Part shown: one piece after another, positions 1 to 12,445 of the stretch
Position numbering within the stretch: the stretch's first letter is position 1
Layout: the number at the start of each line of letters is the position of its first letter
Assembly (NCBI GenBank): GCA_003550325.1
Contig: QKWP01000111.1
Span: forward strand, 239,309-303,308
Direction of reading: 5' to 3'
DNA length: 64,000 nucleotides
Source: Gigaspora rosea
Lineage: Eukaryota > Glomeromycota > Glomeromycetes > Diversisporales > Gigasporaceae
The notes under the pieces: model-generated
Databases searched by the model: none
What the model was told of the DNA's origin: nothing
What the model saw: the letters and a program-made list of their open reading frames with translations, nothing else
Program-made: the position numbers and the translations under genes

Positions 1-55
1 AAATATACATTTATTAATTAACGTACAAATAAACAATAAATATTTTCTATTATAG

Positions 56-1939
56 ATTTTTATAAAGCACATGCAAGCAAAATTGTTGAAGATATCGATT
101 GTTCAGAAGCTTTATTGATTCCAAAAGATACAACATCTAGTAATTATTCATCTGTGCTTGCAAAGTATACGGATCATCTTCGAGGAAGGCCAACACCTCG
201 AAGAAAATTGACTATTGCCAAATTTGTCGATAATATTAATGTAAGATACTATTCAAGAGAACCACTAGCACAACACGCTCATAGTAGATTTGCCAAACAA
301 AAAATGGCATTGATGGTTATAGGCAAGGTAAATGAAAAATTGAGTGAAAAGGGACTTGTTATATCAAGAGATGGATCAGTTTACAAAAATACAGAAAGAA
401 AATCGGTTGAAATCGACACAAAAAGTATAAAATTTCATCGTTATAAGCTTACAAGCAAAAAAATGGTTAATGCAAATGTCAAATATCCCGTGATGAGTTT
501 CACATTTTCCAAAGTACATCAAGATGGGAAAGATATATACACTGGAAAATTCTTGCCTGGACATTACATTGAGGTGCAATCCAGAGTAAATGACCAAATT
601 GTAATTAGAAGCTATACTCCCTTGGAAGGTAGTTTATCCAAGTCATTTATCTTTTATGTCAAAATTTATCCGAGAGGACTCTTTTCACAGCATCTGGTAT
701 GCATATATTAACATTTGCATCTTTTTTTCTCAATAATATTTCTTTAAACTCGTTAAAATTATCATTTTTAGAATGAACAGCTAATAGGATACGAAATTCA
801 AGCACGCGGTCCATTTGATGTTTGTGATAGAGACAGGTCATGTTTGGCGTCTACTATAGCAGAACCATTAAGTTCTGTTCAAAAAACAATCCTTTTTTCT
901 CCCACAAGGCTCCATAACCCTTACACCAGACTTATTGGAACGTTACCTACATCAAAGACATCTCTATTAAATCCAGATAGTCCGGATGGCTGCTGGGATG
1001 AATTGTATATGATTGCTGGTAGCTACTTTAGTTCTGACTAATAAATGTTATACTGTACATTGACGTCTCGTAAAATGATTATAACCTTTTTCATATTCTT
1101 AGGGGGTACCGGAATAACACCAATGCTGCAGGTATTTTAATATTCATATTCTCTCAAGCATTCAATGTAATGATCGTACTATAATATATTTTAATATTTT
1201 ATTATACTAGTTAATCAAGTATTATTTGAAACAGTCGATGAAACAAAAAAATGATACAAGTAAATATAAACGAATGCACTTATTATTTGGAAACAGGAAA
1301 ATTGAAGATGTTATTGATGGTGAATTACTTGAAGATATTGCGCTTTCAAGTCGAGGACAACTTACTGTAACGTATTGTCTCTCAGAGCCGCCTCCAGATT
1401 GGGGTGGTTTGCGAGGAAGAATTAATAACCAAAAAATACAAGAATGGATGAATTTAATGCAGAATAAATTCCTTTTAACGCCTAGCAAATCTCAGATGAA
1501 CATTCTTCAGAGTCATTCCATACGTCACATAAATATGCAAAGCAAGAGCTCTTCTCTAACGCTAGAACCTCAATCACCATTTATGCAACCATATGATGAA
1601 GAAACTTTACAAATTACTCCAATCTTGCAATACCAATCTGAAAGCACGATGCCTCTTTCGATAAAATCTAAAAGTTCCATTATACAACCTGAACAACCTG
1701 ATGATAATCAAATATATGAAGATTATATAATTGACATGAGACCTAATTTAAAACCTGAATTGTTGACAAAAAAATCAAGATCACTCACTATTGATCTAGA
1801 TTTAGCAAATGCTGGAGAAAGCTATGGTTTGTTACAAGGGAAAATTGTTGTTAGTGGTCCATCTGGTATGCGATTTACCGTTGAGCAAGCTCTAATTGAA
1901 ATGGGATTTAAAGAACAAAATGTGATTATATTGCATTAG
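56..1939 (+). CDS. Cytochrome-b5-reductase-type FAD/NAD(P) oxidoreductase, 5' end outside the window
   Basis: Four exons are readable in one frame: 56-696, 772-1018, 1103-1131 and 1211-1939 (TAG stop). All introns are GT-AG, and the first exon opens in phase after an acceptor at 54-55. The first residues (FYKAHASKIVEDI) look like the tail of a cytochrome b5 heme domain. A linker follows, then an FAD-binding barrel with RSYTPLEG (the RxYT FAD motif) and GHYIEV. The NAD(P) half has GGTGITPMLQ, LFGNRKIEDV and a C-terminal SGPSGM. The family moves electrons from NAD(P)H through FAD to heme or another acceptor. The visible part is about 547 residues. Unusual is a polar, Ser/Gln-rich insert of about 125 residues (roughly 1455-1830) between the NAD(P) core and the SGPSGM strand. 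The exact substrate cannot be told; a nitrate-reductase-like or b5-reductase-like role is equally possible. Confidence 0.85.
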
Positions 1940-2249
1940 ACAATTGCTGTAAGGGTGTACTTATATTTATTTTAAATATGTAAACTAAATTTGTTAAAAT
2001 TATTTATTGGTTGGGTAAATATATATATTAAAGCAATTTTTTATTTACACGCGCATTGTTTTGTTCAGTTGACAGTTTATTTCTGTACTTGCTGGAAAAA
2101 TTTCAAACTATTAAGGAATTAGTTGGTCTGCGCACAAACCTCAAGCGCTGTAAAATACATGCTTCAGAAATTTATTAAAAGTCTTTATTCTGACAAAATT
2201 TTTTTAATTGAATTTTATGGATCTGTGGAAGTCAAATAAAAAATTTGAG

Positions 2250-2800
2250 GTTTAACTTAGTAGCTGCACTCAAAGTTTTTAAAAAATTTAAATTATCTAT
2301 CAAAATAGAAGCATATTAAATTGTTTTTATTTTAGCAACTACCAAGCCTAATTTAATAAAATTATTTTATTTAAATTTATGAATTATAGGATTATTATCA
2401 AATTTGATCTAGTAGTTGATAAATAACTTTGCTTAAGTTTAGAAAATTTTGTTTTTGATTTAAGTAAAGATATCTTAAGTACTATTAAGCCAATTCTGAT
2501 AATTTTTTATTTAAATTTTACAGATTTATAAAATTCAAACAAATAAATTCATCAAATTTGACTTAATAGTTGTTAATTACCTTTGCTTAAAGTTTTGCAA
2601 AAATATTATATAGTTTTTTAAAAAATAACTTTTCAATCTTTGAGTTAAAATATTTTAGCAACTACTGGACCAAATTTGATAACCTTTTTTTATTTAGATT
2701 CTATAAATTTATAGAATTTAAAAAAATGTTTATTGAAATTGGATAGAGTTGCTAATATCTTTTTTCAAAGTTTAAAAAAATTAATTTGCAAAAAAAATAT
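2250..2800. repeat. Serial AT-rich hairpin repeats
   Basis: Three degenerate units follow one another. Each pairs a sequence like CAACTACTGGACCAAATTTG with its reverse complement (AAATTTGATCTAGTAGTTG) around an AT-rich core with ATTTATAGAATT-type sequence. The same unit type recurs at 33235-34130. No coding sequence is seen in 1940-3129. Confidence 0.5.
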
Positions 2801-3139
2801 AAATAGTAAATTTGGAAATATAAAAATAATTTACTTCTTTATAAAAACTATAATTATTTTTATATAAAATTCAAGTTTAATATTTTAAAAATTATTGGAT
2901 AAAAATTGCTAAACTTTTTATAAATATATTATAACAATATAACCTTTATATAATTAATAAATTGTAGCTTTTTTTAACTAATAAAATATACAAAATCCAA
3001 ATTTGAAATAACTTTCAAGAATTTTATTTTAAGAATATAAGCAATAAAAATTTAAACAATTCTATAATTTAGTAAAGAAAATTTGATTAACAAATAGTCC
3101 AAAGCCATAAAAACTAAGCCAAGTTATTTTTATCTAACT

Positions 3140-3363
3140 TATACATGAGGATAAAATTATTTCAGGTTTTAGAACCCAAAATTAAAATTTGATTCTAAAA
3201 TTGTTTTTGATCTATTTTACTTGCAAAATGAAATTTTTTGATGCTTTTTTTGAATAGATAAAATTATAAGAAGCATAAATATATAAATTTTATTTGTTCT
3301 TTCTTATAAAAAAATTTTAACTTATTTTAATAAGATAAAATAGTTCTTTTCAAAAATTATCAC
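3140..3363 (+). mobile_element. Copy 1 of a ~230-bp non-autonomous element, 10-bp TSD
   Basis: This 224-bp element is flanked on both sides by an exact TTATCTAACT (3130-3139 and 3364-3373). It begins TATACATGAGGA and ends ATTATCAC. Inside, a motif like GAYRAAATT recurs about five times. Two further copies lie at 6702-6936 (+) and 12057-12292 (-). The ends show only faint inverted similarity. The 10-bp TSD fits a Mutator-type MITE; a SINE is less likely because no Pol III boxes or A-tail are seen. Confidence 0.75.
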
Positions 3364-3373
3364 TTATCTAACT

Positions 3374-6300
3374 ATGCTTTATTATAAAATCTAATACTTA
3401 AAAATCTTTTTTACTTTTAATATGTAAATATAATAAATAAAGTTTACAAAGTTATTTAATATAATTATTGCACAACTTGATATAATAATATAGGCCAGTA
3501 CAAAATATAGATATATAATAATTTTGTCTATATATAAAAGTTTTTATATTTTAACTATTTATTTACTTTTTTTACACTAAATAAACTAGGTTTTGAACTA
3601 TCTTTTAATTATTTTTTATTGATATTTTTATAAATACTTTGTTAAACAAGTCACATTTGTTAGGAGAGTACGGTGTCAAGTACGCGTACTGATTGTTTAT
3701 TCAGTATAGTATATATTTATATTATAGAGTATACTCATTATACTGTAGAGTATACTCATTTATACTTGTGAGTACAATACTCTAAAAAAATTTCTTTATA
3801 CTTGTAAGTATACATACTATATTTTTAACGATAAAGCTAGGGTTCAATTAATACCAGGGTATGTAACGTGATTGTGTTACATGAAATCATCTTCCGTTAC
3901 ACATATATAGGTGATTTTTTTCGCTGTATTTGCGGCAAAACTAAAGACACAGAAGTAGGTCGCTAAATCAACATTTCTGAGATCTTTGTGTATGTAGGTT
4001 TTTTTTGTGTTTATAGGTTGATTTTTCTTAGTTTTTGATGTCTTTTTGGTTGTACTTTTCTAATTGTCTATTTCTTTGTTTATTTGTGATTTTTAAATTC
4101 CTTTGGTTAGATTGCATTATAGTAAGTTGTTTTTTTAAACTTTTTTTTTCTTTTGTTACTGTGTTTTATTTATTTTACTAATTTTTGCCTAACACTTATC
4201 CTTTGGGTGCTCTTGAGTAATATCTTCGAATTGGCAAGAATATAATAAGCTATTAGTAAGAATAGGCTGACTGGTTTTATAAATATATTCAATTCGGAAG
4301 TCATGTATTTGTAAGAATTAAGGGGTTAATTTTCAAATAATGAATTTTATTTCTCATATTAATTATTTTAAGTTATTGATAATGCATGCTAATTTTTTTT
4401 GCCAACGCTTGTTCTTTAGGTCACCTTTGAGTAATATCTTCGAATTGGCAAGATTTTGATAACTACTATAGACTTGGCCGGTTTTATATTTTGCAAGAGA
4501 TGAGTTTAGCTTTAAATAAATCAATTTTTCTTATATTAATTATCTCATGTTATTAAAAGCGACTTTTATTTCTGTATTTTATCTTATTTTATTCTACTCT
4601 AGCACAAGCTTAATAAATATTTATATGTCTATTTTAAAAGGTATTAATAATATGAAAATTTGTATGCATATTATCAATTTTATAGTAATTTAAATTATGT
4701 AATTTAGATTTGAAATTTAGTTAGATTATATTTAGACCGAATCTTAATATAAATTTTTATTTTAATTTAAATAAAATGTGTATTAAAAATATATTATTTG
4801 CTATAGTTTTTAAAAAATTAGTATGTATATTCATAAAGATACGTGTAATTTATAACTAAGAATTAACCGTTACATTAATTCCCAAATCATATAGATCAAG
4901 AATTGGAAAATCACTTTCTGAAGAAGAATCGATCGTTAGATCAATTACTTCTTCATAAAATCTTGCGCTTAAACCTTCTTTTTTAATCTTAGTCATGAAA
5001 CAGTTTTATCGTTTAAAAAAAATGTATAAATCGTATTTAATATAGATTATATACGTATGTACTGATCGTACGATGATCATTATACGCAAAATCACATGAG
5101 TATAGTAAAACGTATACGCTGAAAAATCAATAATACGATACTCAATAGCTAATTTATACGCATACTCGATATATATATATTCCATTTGTTATAGTGAAAT
5201 AATCTATTCTGTTAATAAAAATATTATAAAATATATTATATTAAGAGTTTATTAGTAAATTCACTATATCAAGAGAATTTTATATTAACTGTCTTTGAGC
5301 TTAGCTTCACTATATCAAGATTTTAATTAGCCTTCATTATATCAAAAGCTCAATATAACAAGAGTGACTTATAATAAATTTTTTTAAATTTGTTTTTTTT
5401 ATAAATAATGCATTTTTTAAAAAAAATCTTTTATTTCCAATATGCAGTTTTATAAATTTTAAATTATATTTATCTTCAATATGCAGTTTTATAAATTTTA
5501 AATAAAAAATATTTTACTATTATTTATGCTAAATACTATATATATTAAAATTTTAGCTTAATTGGATTAGTAATTGTTAAAATATAAATTTTTAAAGTCT
5601 AATAATCATTTATTATATAAACAAAGTTGTACAAAATGATTATAGTAATTTTTATATTATATTGTTATTAATCTAAAAATTTATATCTTACACTACTGAT
5701 CCAATTAAGCTAAAATTTTAACTGCATATTTATTATATACAGAGCAATAAAGTACAAACTTATAAAATTGTATATTGAGTTGTAAAAATAAAATTTTTTA
5801 AAAAAAACAAATTTTTTTAAAAAAAATAAATTTTTTAAAAAAAATTAAATTTTTAAAAAAAATTATTACTCAACAAAACATTTATAAAAAATAATAATAA
5901 AAATATTAAAAATAACTAAAAATTGGTGTTTAATATAAAAAGATTGCAAGTAAATAGTTAAATTTTAAAAATTTTTATATATAAACCAAATTAATATTAA
6001 CAATTGTATATCTATATTTTTGCACTAGCCATATATCAAAATAAAGTTTAAGTTACTGACTAGAATTATTTCTAAAAAAATTTAATAATAATAAAATTAT
6101 TATCTAAATTAATTATATAATATGCAGTACAGTATACCAGATATACAGTATATATATTTATTGTCATGAACAATTATAATCATAACTGATGATCAGATGC
6201 ACATTTGTTTGGATTGATGCATTTCTATAAATAGCATCTTTAGCACATTCAGCTCATTTGGAATATATTTGGCAGCACATTATCTTACAATCCTGTGATT

Positions 6301-6700
6301 GGATTTTAATGATTTTGGGCTCATTGGAATCATCTCAAAGAGGCGAACATTTTGGTAGTAAAATCATTTAAAACAGACTAGTAGATTAGAAGTTATTTAG
6401 CTTTAAAGTTTTAAAAAAATAAACTCTATTTATAAATTCCAAAAATAGGCCCATATGCATACTTAGCATATTTAGCATATTTAGCACAATTAGCATATTT
6501 GGAATATTGGCAAATAATATATAAGTGTAACATTTATTACAATAAAAAAAGAGGAGAGATCTGGCATATACTTATACACTTGACTCTGCCAAATAAATGT
6601 TCTTTTTCGAAGTGTTATAATTGGACATTACACAAACCTTTCCAGTTTACCCTATGAGTAGTGATTTTAAGGTATACACTTGATCTAAAGCATCACAATT
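3374..6700. other. Gene-free AT-rich stretch
   Basis: No open frame or splice pattern with coding character is seen. It holds short direct repeats around GTATACTCAT (3720-3830), a duplicated segment (4185-4490, listed separately), A/T runs near 5790-5880 and a run of TAGCATATT-like short repeats at 6457-6500. Confidence 0.6.
4185..4490 (+). repeat. Duplicated ~90-bp segment, two copies about 230 bp apart
   Basis: Both copies contain GAGTAATATCTTCGAATTGG followed by CAAGA (about 4213 and 4430), preceded by a shared pattern like TT.TTCTTT.GGT and followed by similar GGCTGACTGGTTTTAT / GGCCGGTTTTATA text. They are diverged outside the core. Function is unknown. Confidence 0.6.
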
Positions 6701-6701
6701 A

Positions 6702-6936
6702 TACAAGAGGACAAAATTATTCATGTTCCAAAACCTGAAATTAAAATTTGAAGACGAAATTGGTTTTGACCTATTTTACTTAAAAGACAAAATTATTTGA
6801 TACTTTTTTTAAATAGACGAAATTATAAGGAACATATCTATATAAATTTTATTTGCTCTTCTTTATAAAAAATTTTAATTTTTTCTAATGAAGATGAAAT
6901 AGGCCTTTTTCAAAAGTCAATTTTGGTGGCATCACT
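6702..6936 (+). mobile_element. Copy 2 of the ~230-bp element family
   Basis: It aligns along its length with the copies at 3140-3363 and 12057-12292: it starts TACAAGAGGACAAAATT and ends TTTTGGTGGCATCAC. GAYRAAATT-like motifs sit near 6710, 6752, 6786, 6816 and 6892. No clean TSD is left, so this copy is probably older or its ends have diverged. Confidence 0.7.
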
Positions 6937-8695
6937 AATACAATATATATAATTTTAATTTATTCTCATATATTTATAAAATTATTAAATACTATTAAAT
7001 TTGGTATACAAACTAGATTAATGCACAGCAGTGTATGTCCAAAGAGCACTAAATCTTATTTCATTTTTTGATGTGACACAAGTCAAAACAATATGATGCA
7101 TCAAAAATGTGACTATTATACATATGCGGACAGACACCAAATACAGAAGTTACATTTTTGATATTACTATTATTGATGCATCAAAAATGTAACTTTTGTA
7201 TCACCTTATATAAATTATAAAGTCCTCTGCTACACTCTGGACAATTAATTAATTAGTTTCATAATCTGACTAAATCAAAATTTGAAAACTTTTAAAAAAT
7301 TTTTTTATATTTTAATTACCAGATAGAATTTAAATAATAATTTATATTAATATATAAATTTAAAAAAAAAGCTAGCTAGCTAGATATATTTAAAAATTTT
7401 ATATTATAAAAACCAAATAATTTTTTTTATTTTTTATTTTTTTTTTTAAATGTGTCTACTCTAGCAGGTATCATTATTAAGAAACCAGTATCTATTATAT
7501 AGATGAAATACAATTAGCTATACAGAATCTCTAACCCCAAATAGTTGTAGCTTATATCAGCATGTAACAACTGCAGAGACTAAGGAAATGAGAAGAAGCT
7601 CTAGGCTATGCCTATTTTATAGGACAACTTGTAGAAACAATGATGACTACTCCTACCTGAAGAACAGTATGCAAAAATCTCCTCATAAAATATTATGCTA
7701 TAGTAGTAGAAAGAGTCTACTATATTTTTAAATAATGGGAAGACCAGAATGATAACATTAAATTTTTGAATGATTAGAGATCTAAGATTATCTGAGTATC
7801 AATTCCTTTTATAATAAACTTGTAGAATTCATGATTAAATGGGGAGATTGTATCCATTGCATATCAAACTCTCTGCTATGTTTAATAAGTATATCATGGG
7901 ATTATTGTGCCAAATGTACTAGATGTGCCACATGTGACAAATATAACAGATTTGCAGTATGTAACTAAAGTGTCATATGTAACAGATGTGTCACATGTTG
8001 AAATAAGGCATATAGAACTATAGATCAAACGTAGAAGGCACAAGTGCTATATGTTTTTATTAGTACCATATTGCCACAAAATAATACACATCTATGCGAT
8101 ATTTTGATCACCTGCGTGGTATATCAAGTACGCACATGTGTGCTATTTTAAAATCAACCTAGTTTTTATGCACAAAAGAGATTTTCAAAATAGCGCCCAT
8201 GTGCAATTAATCTCCTTAAATAGAGAATACATAACTTAGCAGCAAATAATTTTCTAAATTATAGATATTTGATTTGTTATTTAGGTACATAAATGTAAAC
8301 AAGTAGTTATCCTATATGGTATTAAAAATATAACCTTAATTTAACGACATTAACATTTTACTTGATGTTCGTTTTTGGGTAATTTCTAGTTATTTCTAAG
8401 TTTATTTAAACTTTTAAACTTACGAATTTTGATTGGTTGATTAATGTTTTGGTGTATCCTAGTGAGATGCCACATTGCCCATTTATCCAAAAAGGAAATT
8501 ATTTGTTACAACAATTTTATTATATAGTACTAGTGCTTTTGCTTGAGTGTTACATAACAGTTCTAGTGCTGTTCCCAAATATTTTTTATTAAATTTGTGT
8601 TGTATTTATAGTTAAAAAAAATATAGGGCTTTGTATTTATTTTAAAAAATAAATATTTGCAAATTATTTGCTTTTTTTATTATTTAGTAATAATA
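6937..8695. other. Gene-free stretch with short inverted and direct repeats
   Basis: A GATGCATCAAAAATGT unit appears directly twice and once inverted between 7090 and 7196. Around 7905-8000 a GATGTGTCACATGT-like word recurs. The part at 7440-8070 has a slightly more complex composition and may be an old transposon, but no frame longer than a few dozen codons and no recognisable motif was found. Confidence 0.45.
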
Positions 8696-8699
8696 TTGC

Positions 8700-9175
8700 T
8701 ATAGAATTTACTTTTACGAAGTTGCTTCTTTTTTTCATTATTATTGTAATCTAAAATTTGTATTTACACTTAACGAGAACTTAGATTCAAAGATCCCAGA
8801 ATAGTTTTTGAATATCCCAAATATGCAAACTTTTACTAGTAACAACTGTTTTTTAATATAATAATTAAAGAGCTATTTACTTTTACAAAGTTACTGCTTT
8901 TTTTATTAATATTATGGTCTAAAAATTTGTATTTACACTCAACAAGATCTTAGATTCAAGGATGCCAGAATGTTTTTTAATATACCAAAATAGGCAGAAC
9001 TATTACTAGTAACAATGCAAGAAGTTTGTTTATTAGTATTTTTATGAAGTTTATTCATCTTTTTTTGTATTTTGTTTTGAAAATTTGTACTTATACATAG
9101 CAAGATCTTAATATTCAAACCTCAAAAATAGTTTTAAAATTTAATAATTAAAACTTTTACTAGTACAATGTTAAA
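8700..9175 (+). repeat. Tandem satellite-like repeat, three units of about 160-170 bp
   Basis: The word AAAATTTG followed by TATTTACAC-like text occurs at 8753, 8922 and 9080, giving periods of 169 and 158 bp. Each unit also carries TTTACTTTTACRAAGTT upstream, a GATCTTAGATTCAA-like middle and ACTTTTACTAGTAACAA downstream. The units are diverged from each other. Confidence 0.65.
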
Positions 9176-9329
9176 AGTCATTGTAATTGTTGAACAGTGC
9201 AATATAGTTGGAACATATTACAGTATTAAGATAGCTAAGATTGTATAGAATTATTAGATAAACAGATATAAGGTATACAAAGTAAATTTTTATTTAGCAT
9301 TACATAAGATCCAAAAATATGGGTCTGTC

Positions 9330-9612
9330 AGTTGATTTTTTTTTAATTTACTGTAAATTAATAAAATAATTTTCACATTAAAGGTTGTGCATAGTTAATT
9401 TTTCATTTTGCACAACAATAAATAAAAAAATTATTTCAACTGTTGTATTTCTTTATCAGTTCTATTAGACAATTATAGAAAATTAAGGACACCATTAAGT
9501 GACACTAGTTAAGAATAGAAAAAAATCAATGTCAAAAACTGAAAAATTGACATAATTGAAATCTAAAAAATATATGAAAATTGGAAAAAAATGAGTCAGT
9601 AGATTATGTGTG
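9330..9612 (+). repeat. Dispersed copy of the 16425-17450 MITE family
   Basis: The sequence GTTAATTTTTCATTTTGCA, then TATCAGTTCTATTAGACAATTA-type text, ATGTCAAAAACTGAAAAATTG and a GTGTGGC end match the order of landmarks in the tandem array at 16425-17450 and in the copy at 26795-27055. It is diverged and has lost clear ends. Confidence 0.55.
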
Positions 9613-9768
9613 GCTTTAAATAAGGCTAATTATTAGGCTAATGTCAATATTTGGGCTCAGGTATAAGAAGGGTTGACAAATACATCCCAAGAATATTTAA
9701 TTAAATCTTATTGGTTAATATTAATCACATAATTAAGTACTATTTACTTCCCACTATAGTGGGAATAA

Positions 9769-9828
9769 GAGGTAAATTCCCAATCATCTAGGGACCCAAA
9801 GGGCCCCTGGTAGATGGGATTTACCAGT
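9769..9828. repeat. GC-richer imperfect hairpin
   Basis: GGTAAATTCCCAATCATCTA on the left pairs with TGGTAGATGGGATTTACC on the right around a short loop containing CCCAAAGGGCCC. The stem is about 22 bp with mismatches. It may be the folded end of an old MITE. Confidence 0.5.
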
Positions 9829-10114
9829 TTATTTTTTTACAGTGAGAAATAAGAGTACTGTATTATTCTATATTATTTTATATAATATCATGATAATGTT
9901 TTACAACTTATATAAATAAGCTTTTTTTGATAGAATTTTTTTTGCTAATCTATTTTTTTATATTTAAAATGAATATAAACTCACAAGAAGATTTTACTCC
10001 AATATTTTAATTACATATACTACAAATTTAATTTTTTTGTTTAACTTACTTAATAAATAAGTAAATAAGACTTGTTTTTAAAGGCCTCTAGATTAATTAA
10101 TAGCATTAATAATA

Positions 10115-10814
10115 GGGAATTGCTATTTACACCTTGGTATTTTGCTATTTCCACAATGGTTACACAAGATTTTCTATTTTTAGAATTCAAAATAATATAT
10201 GCACTTATGTTACACAAAGGCTCGTTGCACTGATTTTGCAAAAATAATTTTGGTTACATGCTACTAATGTTGTATAACGTTACACAAGTCTAATTTTGGT
10301 AACCTAACCCTGGGTCGGCCGGCATTAAGCTTAATGCAGGTGGACACTATCATGATAATGCCCCCGGTGGGGTTAGACATAATTCCGGCCCACCCTAACC
10401 CTAAATCCGGCCCACCCTAACCCTAAATTTAGAAACCCTAAATTTAGGGTTAGGGTGGGCCGGAATTATGTCTAACCCCGCCAGGGGTATTACATGATAG
10501 TGCCTACCTGCATTAAGCACTAAGATTGGCCTAGATTTAGGGTTAGGGTGCCGGGATTATGTCTAACCCTACCGAGGGCATTATTATGATAGTGCTAACC
10601 AGCATTAAGCTTAATGCCAGGGTTAGGTTACCAAAATTAGACTTATATAACATTACATGACATTAGCGGCATGTAACCAAACTTATTTTTGCAAAAACAG
10701 TGCACCGGGCCTTTGTATAACATAAGTGCATATATTATTTGAATTCTAAAAATAGAAAATCTTGTGTAACCATGATGGAAATAGCAAAATACCATGGTGG
10801 AAATAGCAATTCCC
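10115..10814. mobile_element. 700-bp foldback (long-TIR) element with TTAGGG-like core, 8-bp TSD
   Basis: Almost the whole 700 bp is one imperfect palindrome. The left end GGGAATTGCTATTT and the right end AAATAGCAATTCCC are perfect inverted repeats. The arms continue inward for about 300 bp, including a GAATTC/TAGAAAATCTTGTGTAAC block and a GGTTACCAAAATTAGACTT block. The element is flanked by TAATAATA on both sides (10107-10114, 10815-10822). The core has several TTAGGGTTAGGGT and CCCTAACCCTAA tracts next to GGCCGG words and is much richer in GC than its surroundings. The 8-bp TSD fits a hAT-type foldback MITE. There is no coding sequence. Confidence 0.85.
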
Positions 10815-11489
10815 TAATAATATTGCACAGAACCTATCTGATGTAAATGTTGCTTTACATGATAACTCTGCAGAAAACTTGTCTAATAACAAGTTGGATG
10901 ATCAATTTGAAGTTGTGACTAAAAACACTATTAGAGAAATAGTTAAAATATAGTGCTGTCGAAACCTGGCTTTGAGTTTATAAAGAATATCAATCTTCAA
11001 TTAATTTGATTATGATATTTTTACAATTACCAATGCAAAACAGTTAGAGTATGAATTACTTTAAAACAAGCAGTACTAAATTACAAACAATTAATAATAA
11101 AGATAATAATAAATTTTCAAATAATAATTTAATTTCTCAAATTAACCATTTATAATTGCAAAAATAGTAATGTTGATACATGGGGCCTTGAAAAAGTTTT
11201 AAGAATATTTAATTATTTTAATGAGTTTTAAATATATAAATTTAAAAAACAGATATATTATAATATTAGTTTTTAGTAAATAAATAAAAAAATATTAACT
11301 AGAATTAATGAGATAATTGTTTAGATATAAGCTTTTAAAGCTAGTTTACTTTTATTATATAAAATATTAAAAAATTTTTTTATTTAATAATAAAATGAAA
11401 ATAGCTAATTGTACATGGGGTTTTGAACATGGGTATAATAACTTTTATAAATTAAAAGATTTTTTATTAAAATAAAAAATAATTTAATT

Positions 11490-11580
11490 AATATTAGAAT
11501 TAGGGTAAGAACTGGAATAGGGAAAGGAGGCATAGTTTATACCAAAATTTTACAAGGAATTTTTTTTTTAGAGCACATAG
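11490..11580 (+). repeat. Diverged copy of dispersed repeat family R
   Basis: Landmarks in order are TTAGGGTAAGAACTGG, a TTTATACCAAAATTTTACAA block and TTTTTTTAGAGCAC. They match an inverted copy at 12365-12445 closely and the better copies at 31940-32150 and 34535-35640 loosely. Confidence 0.5.
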
Positions 11581-12056
11581 ATTGTTTCTTAAGCAAAATT
11601 TTAAGATACAATTAATTTTTGTATTATTTCTTTATGTTTATTGTACAAAAATGATCTGCATACTGCATTTTCTATATGATTTGTGTAGTACAGTGTTCAA
11701 ATACCCATGTACAAATAGAAATGCTCTAATAAAATTTATATTAAAAAAATTAATTATAACTATATAAAATAAAATTTATAAATATAAATTTAGATTATAA
11801 TTTTTATAGCAACTTCTCTTATAAGTCAAAATTGTGTAAATCTTTACTAAATAAAGCAATTTTTGTATCAACAGTTGCATATATATAAAAGGTTTCTAAT
11901 TTTATAATTATTTTAGTTTTAATTATTTTATCTTAAAAAATATAACTTGTTAAAAATATTTACTATAAAAAACAGCATTGTTAAATCACACTACTGGTGT
12001 TCAACACCACTATAATTTTTTACAAGCTGCAGTGTAATATGAAAATTAGGTGTAAC

Positions 12057-12292
12057 TAGTGATACCACCGAAATTGATTTTTGAAAAAGGCCTATTTTGT
12101 CTTCATTAGAGAAAATTAAAATTTTTTATAAGGAAGAGCAAATAAAATTTATATAGATATGTTTCTTATAATTTCGTCTATTCAAAAAAAGTATCAAATA
12201 ATTTTGTCTTTTAAGTAAATATGTCAAAAACAATTTCATCTTCAAATTTTAATTTCGGGATTTAGAACCCAAAATGCTTTCATCCTCATGTA
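12057..12292 (-). mobile_element. Copy 3 of the ~230-bp element family, 10-bp TSD
   Basis: On the minus strand it matches the copies at 3140-3363 and 6702-6936 through their whole length. The 236 bp are flanked by exact TAGGTGTAAC copies (12047-12056 and 12293-12302). With copy 1, this gives two independent insertions marked by 10-bp duplications of different target sequence. Confidence 0.8.
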
Positions 12293-12364
12293 TAGGTGTA
12301 ACACAAACTTTTGGATATTTTTTAAAAATGACTATAACACAAAAATTCGGTTATGAAATCATCT

Positions 12365-12445
12365 TTGAGGCTCTAACAAAAAAAATTTCTTGTAAAATTT
12401 TGGTATAATCTATACCCTGCCCCTATTTCAGGCCATAACCCTATT
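12365..12445 (-). repeat. Diverged copy of dispersed repeat family R (inverted)
   Basis: On the minus strand it reads AATAGGGTTATGGCC, then TATACCAAAATTTTACAAG and GTTAGAGC, the same order as at 11490-11580. The two copies lie inverted about 0.9 kb apart. Confidence 0.5.

Noticed and set aside
7440-8070. A decayed transposon coding region
   Set aside because: Composition is slightly more complex than its surroundings, but no translated stretch showed a recognisable motif.
10370-10560. TTAGGG/CCCTAA tracts as a chromosome end or internal telomere
   Set aside because: They are short, interrupted and lie symmetrically inside a transposon with an exact TSD, so the element explains them.
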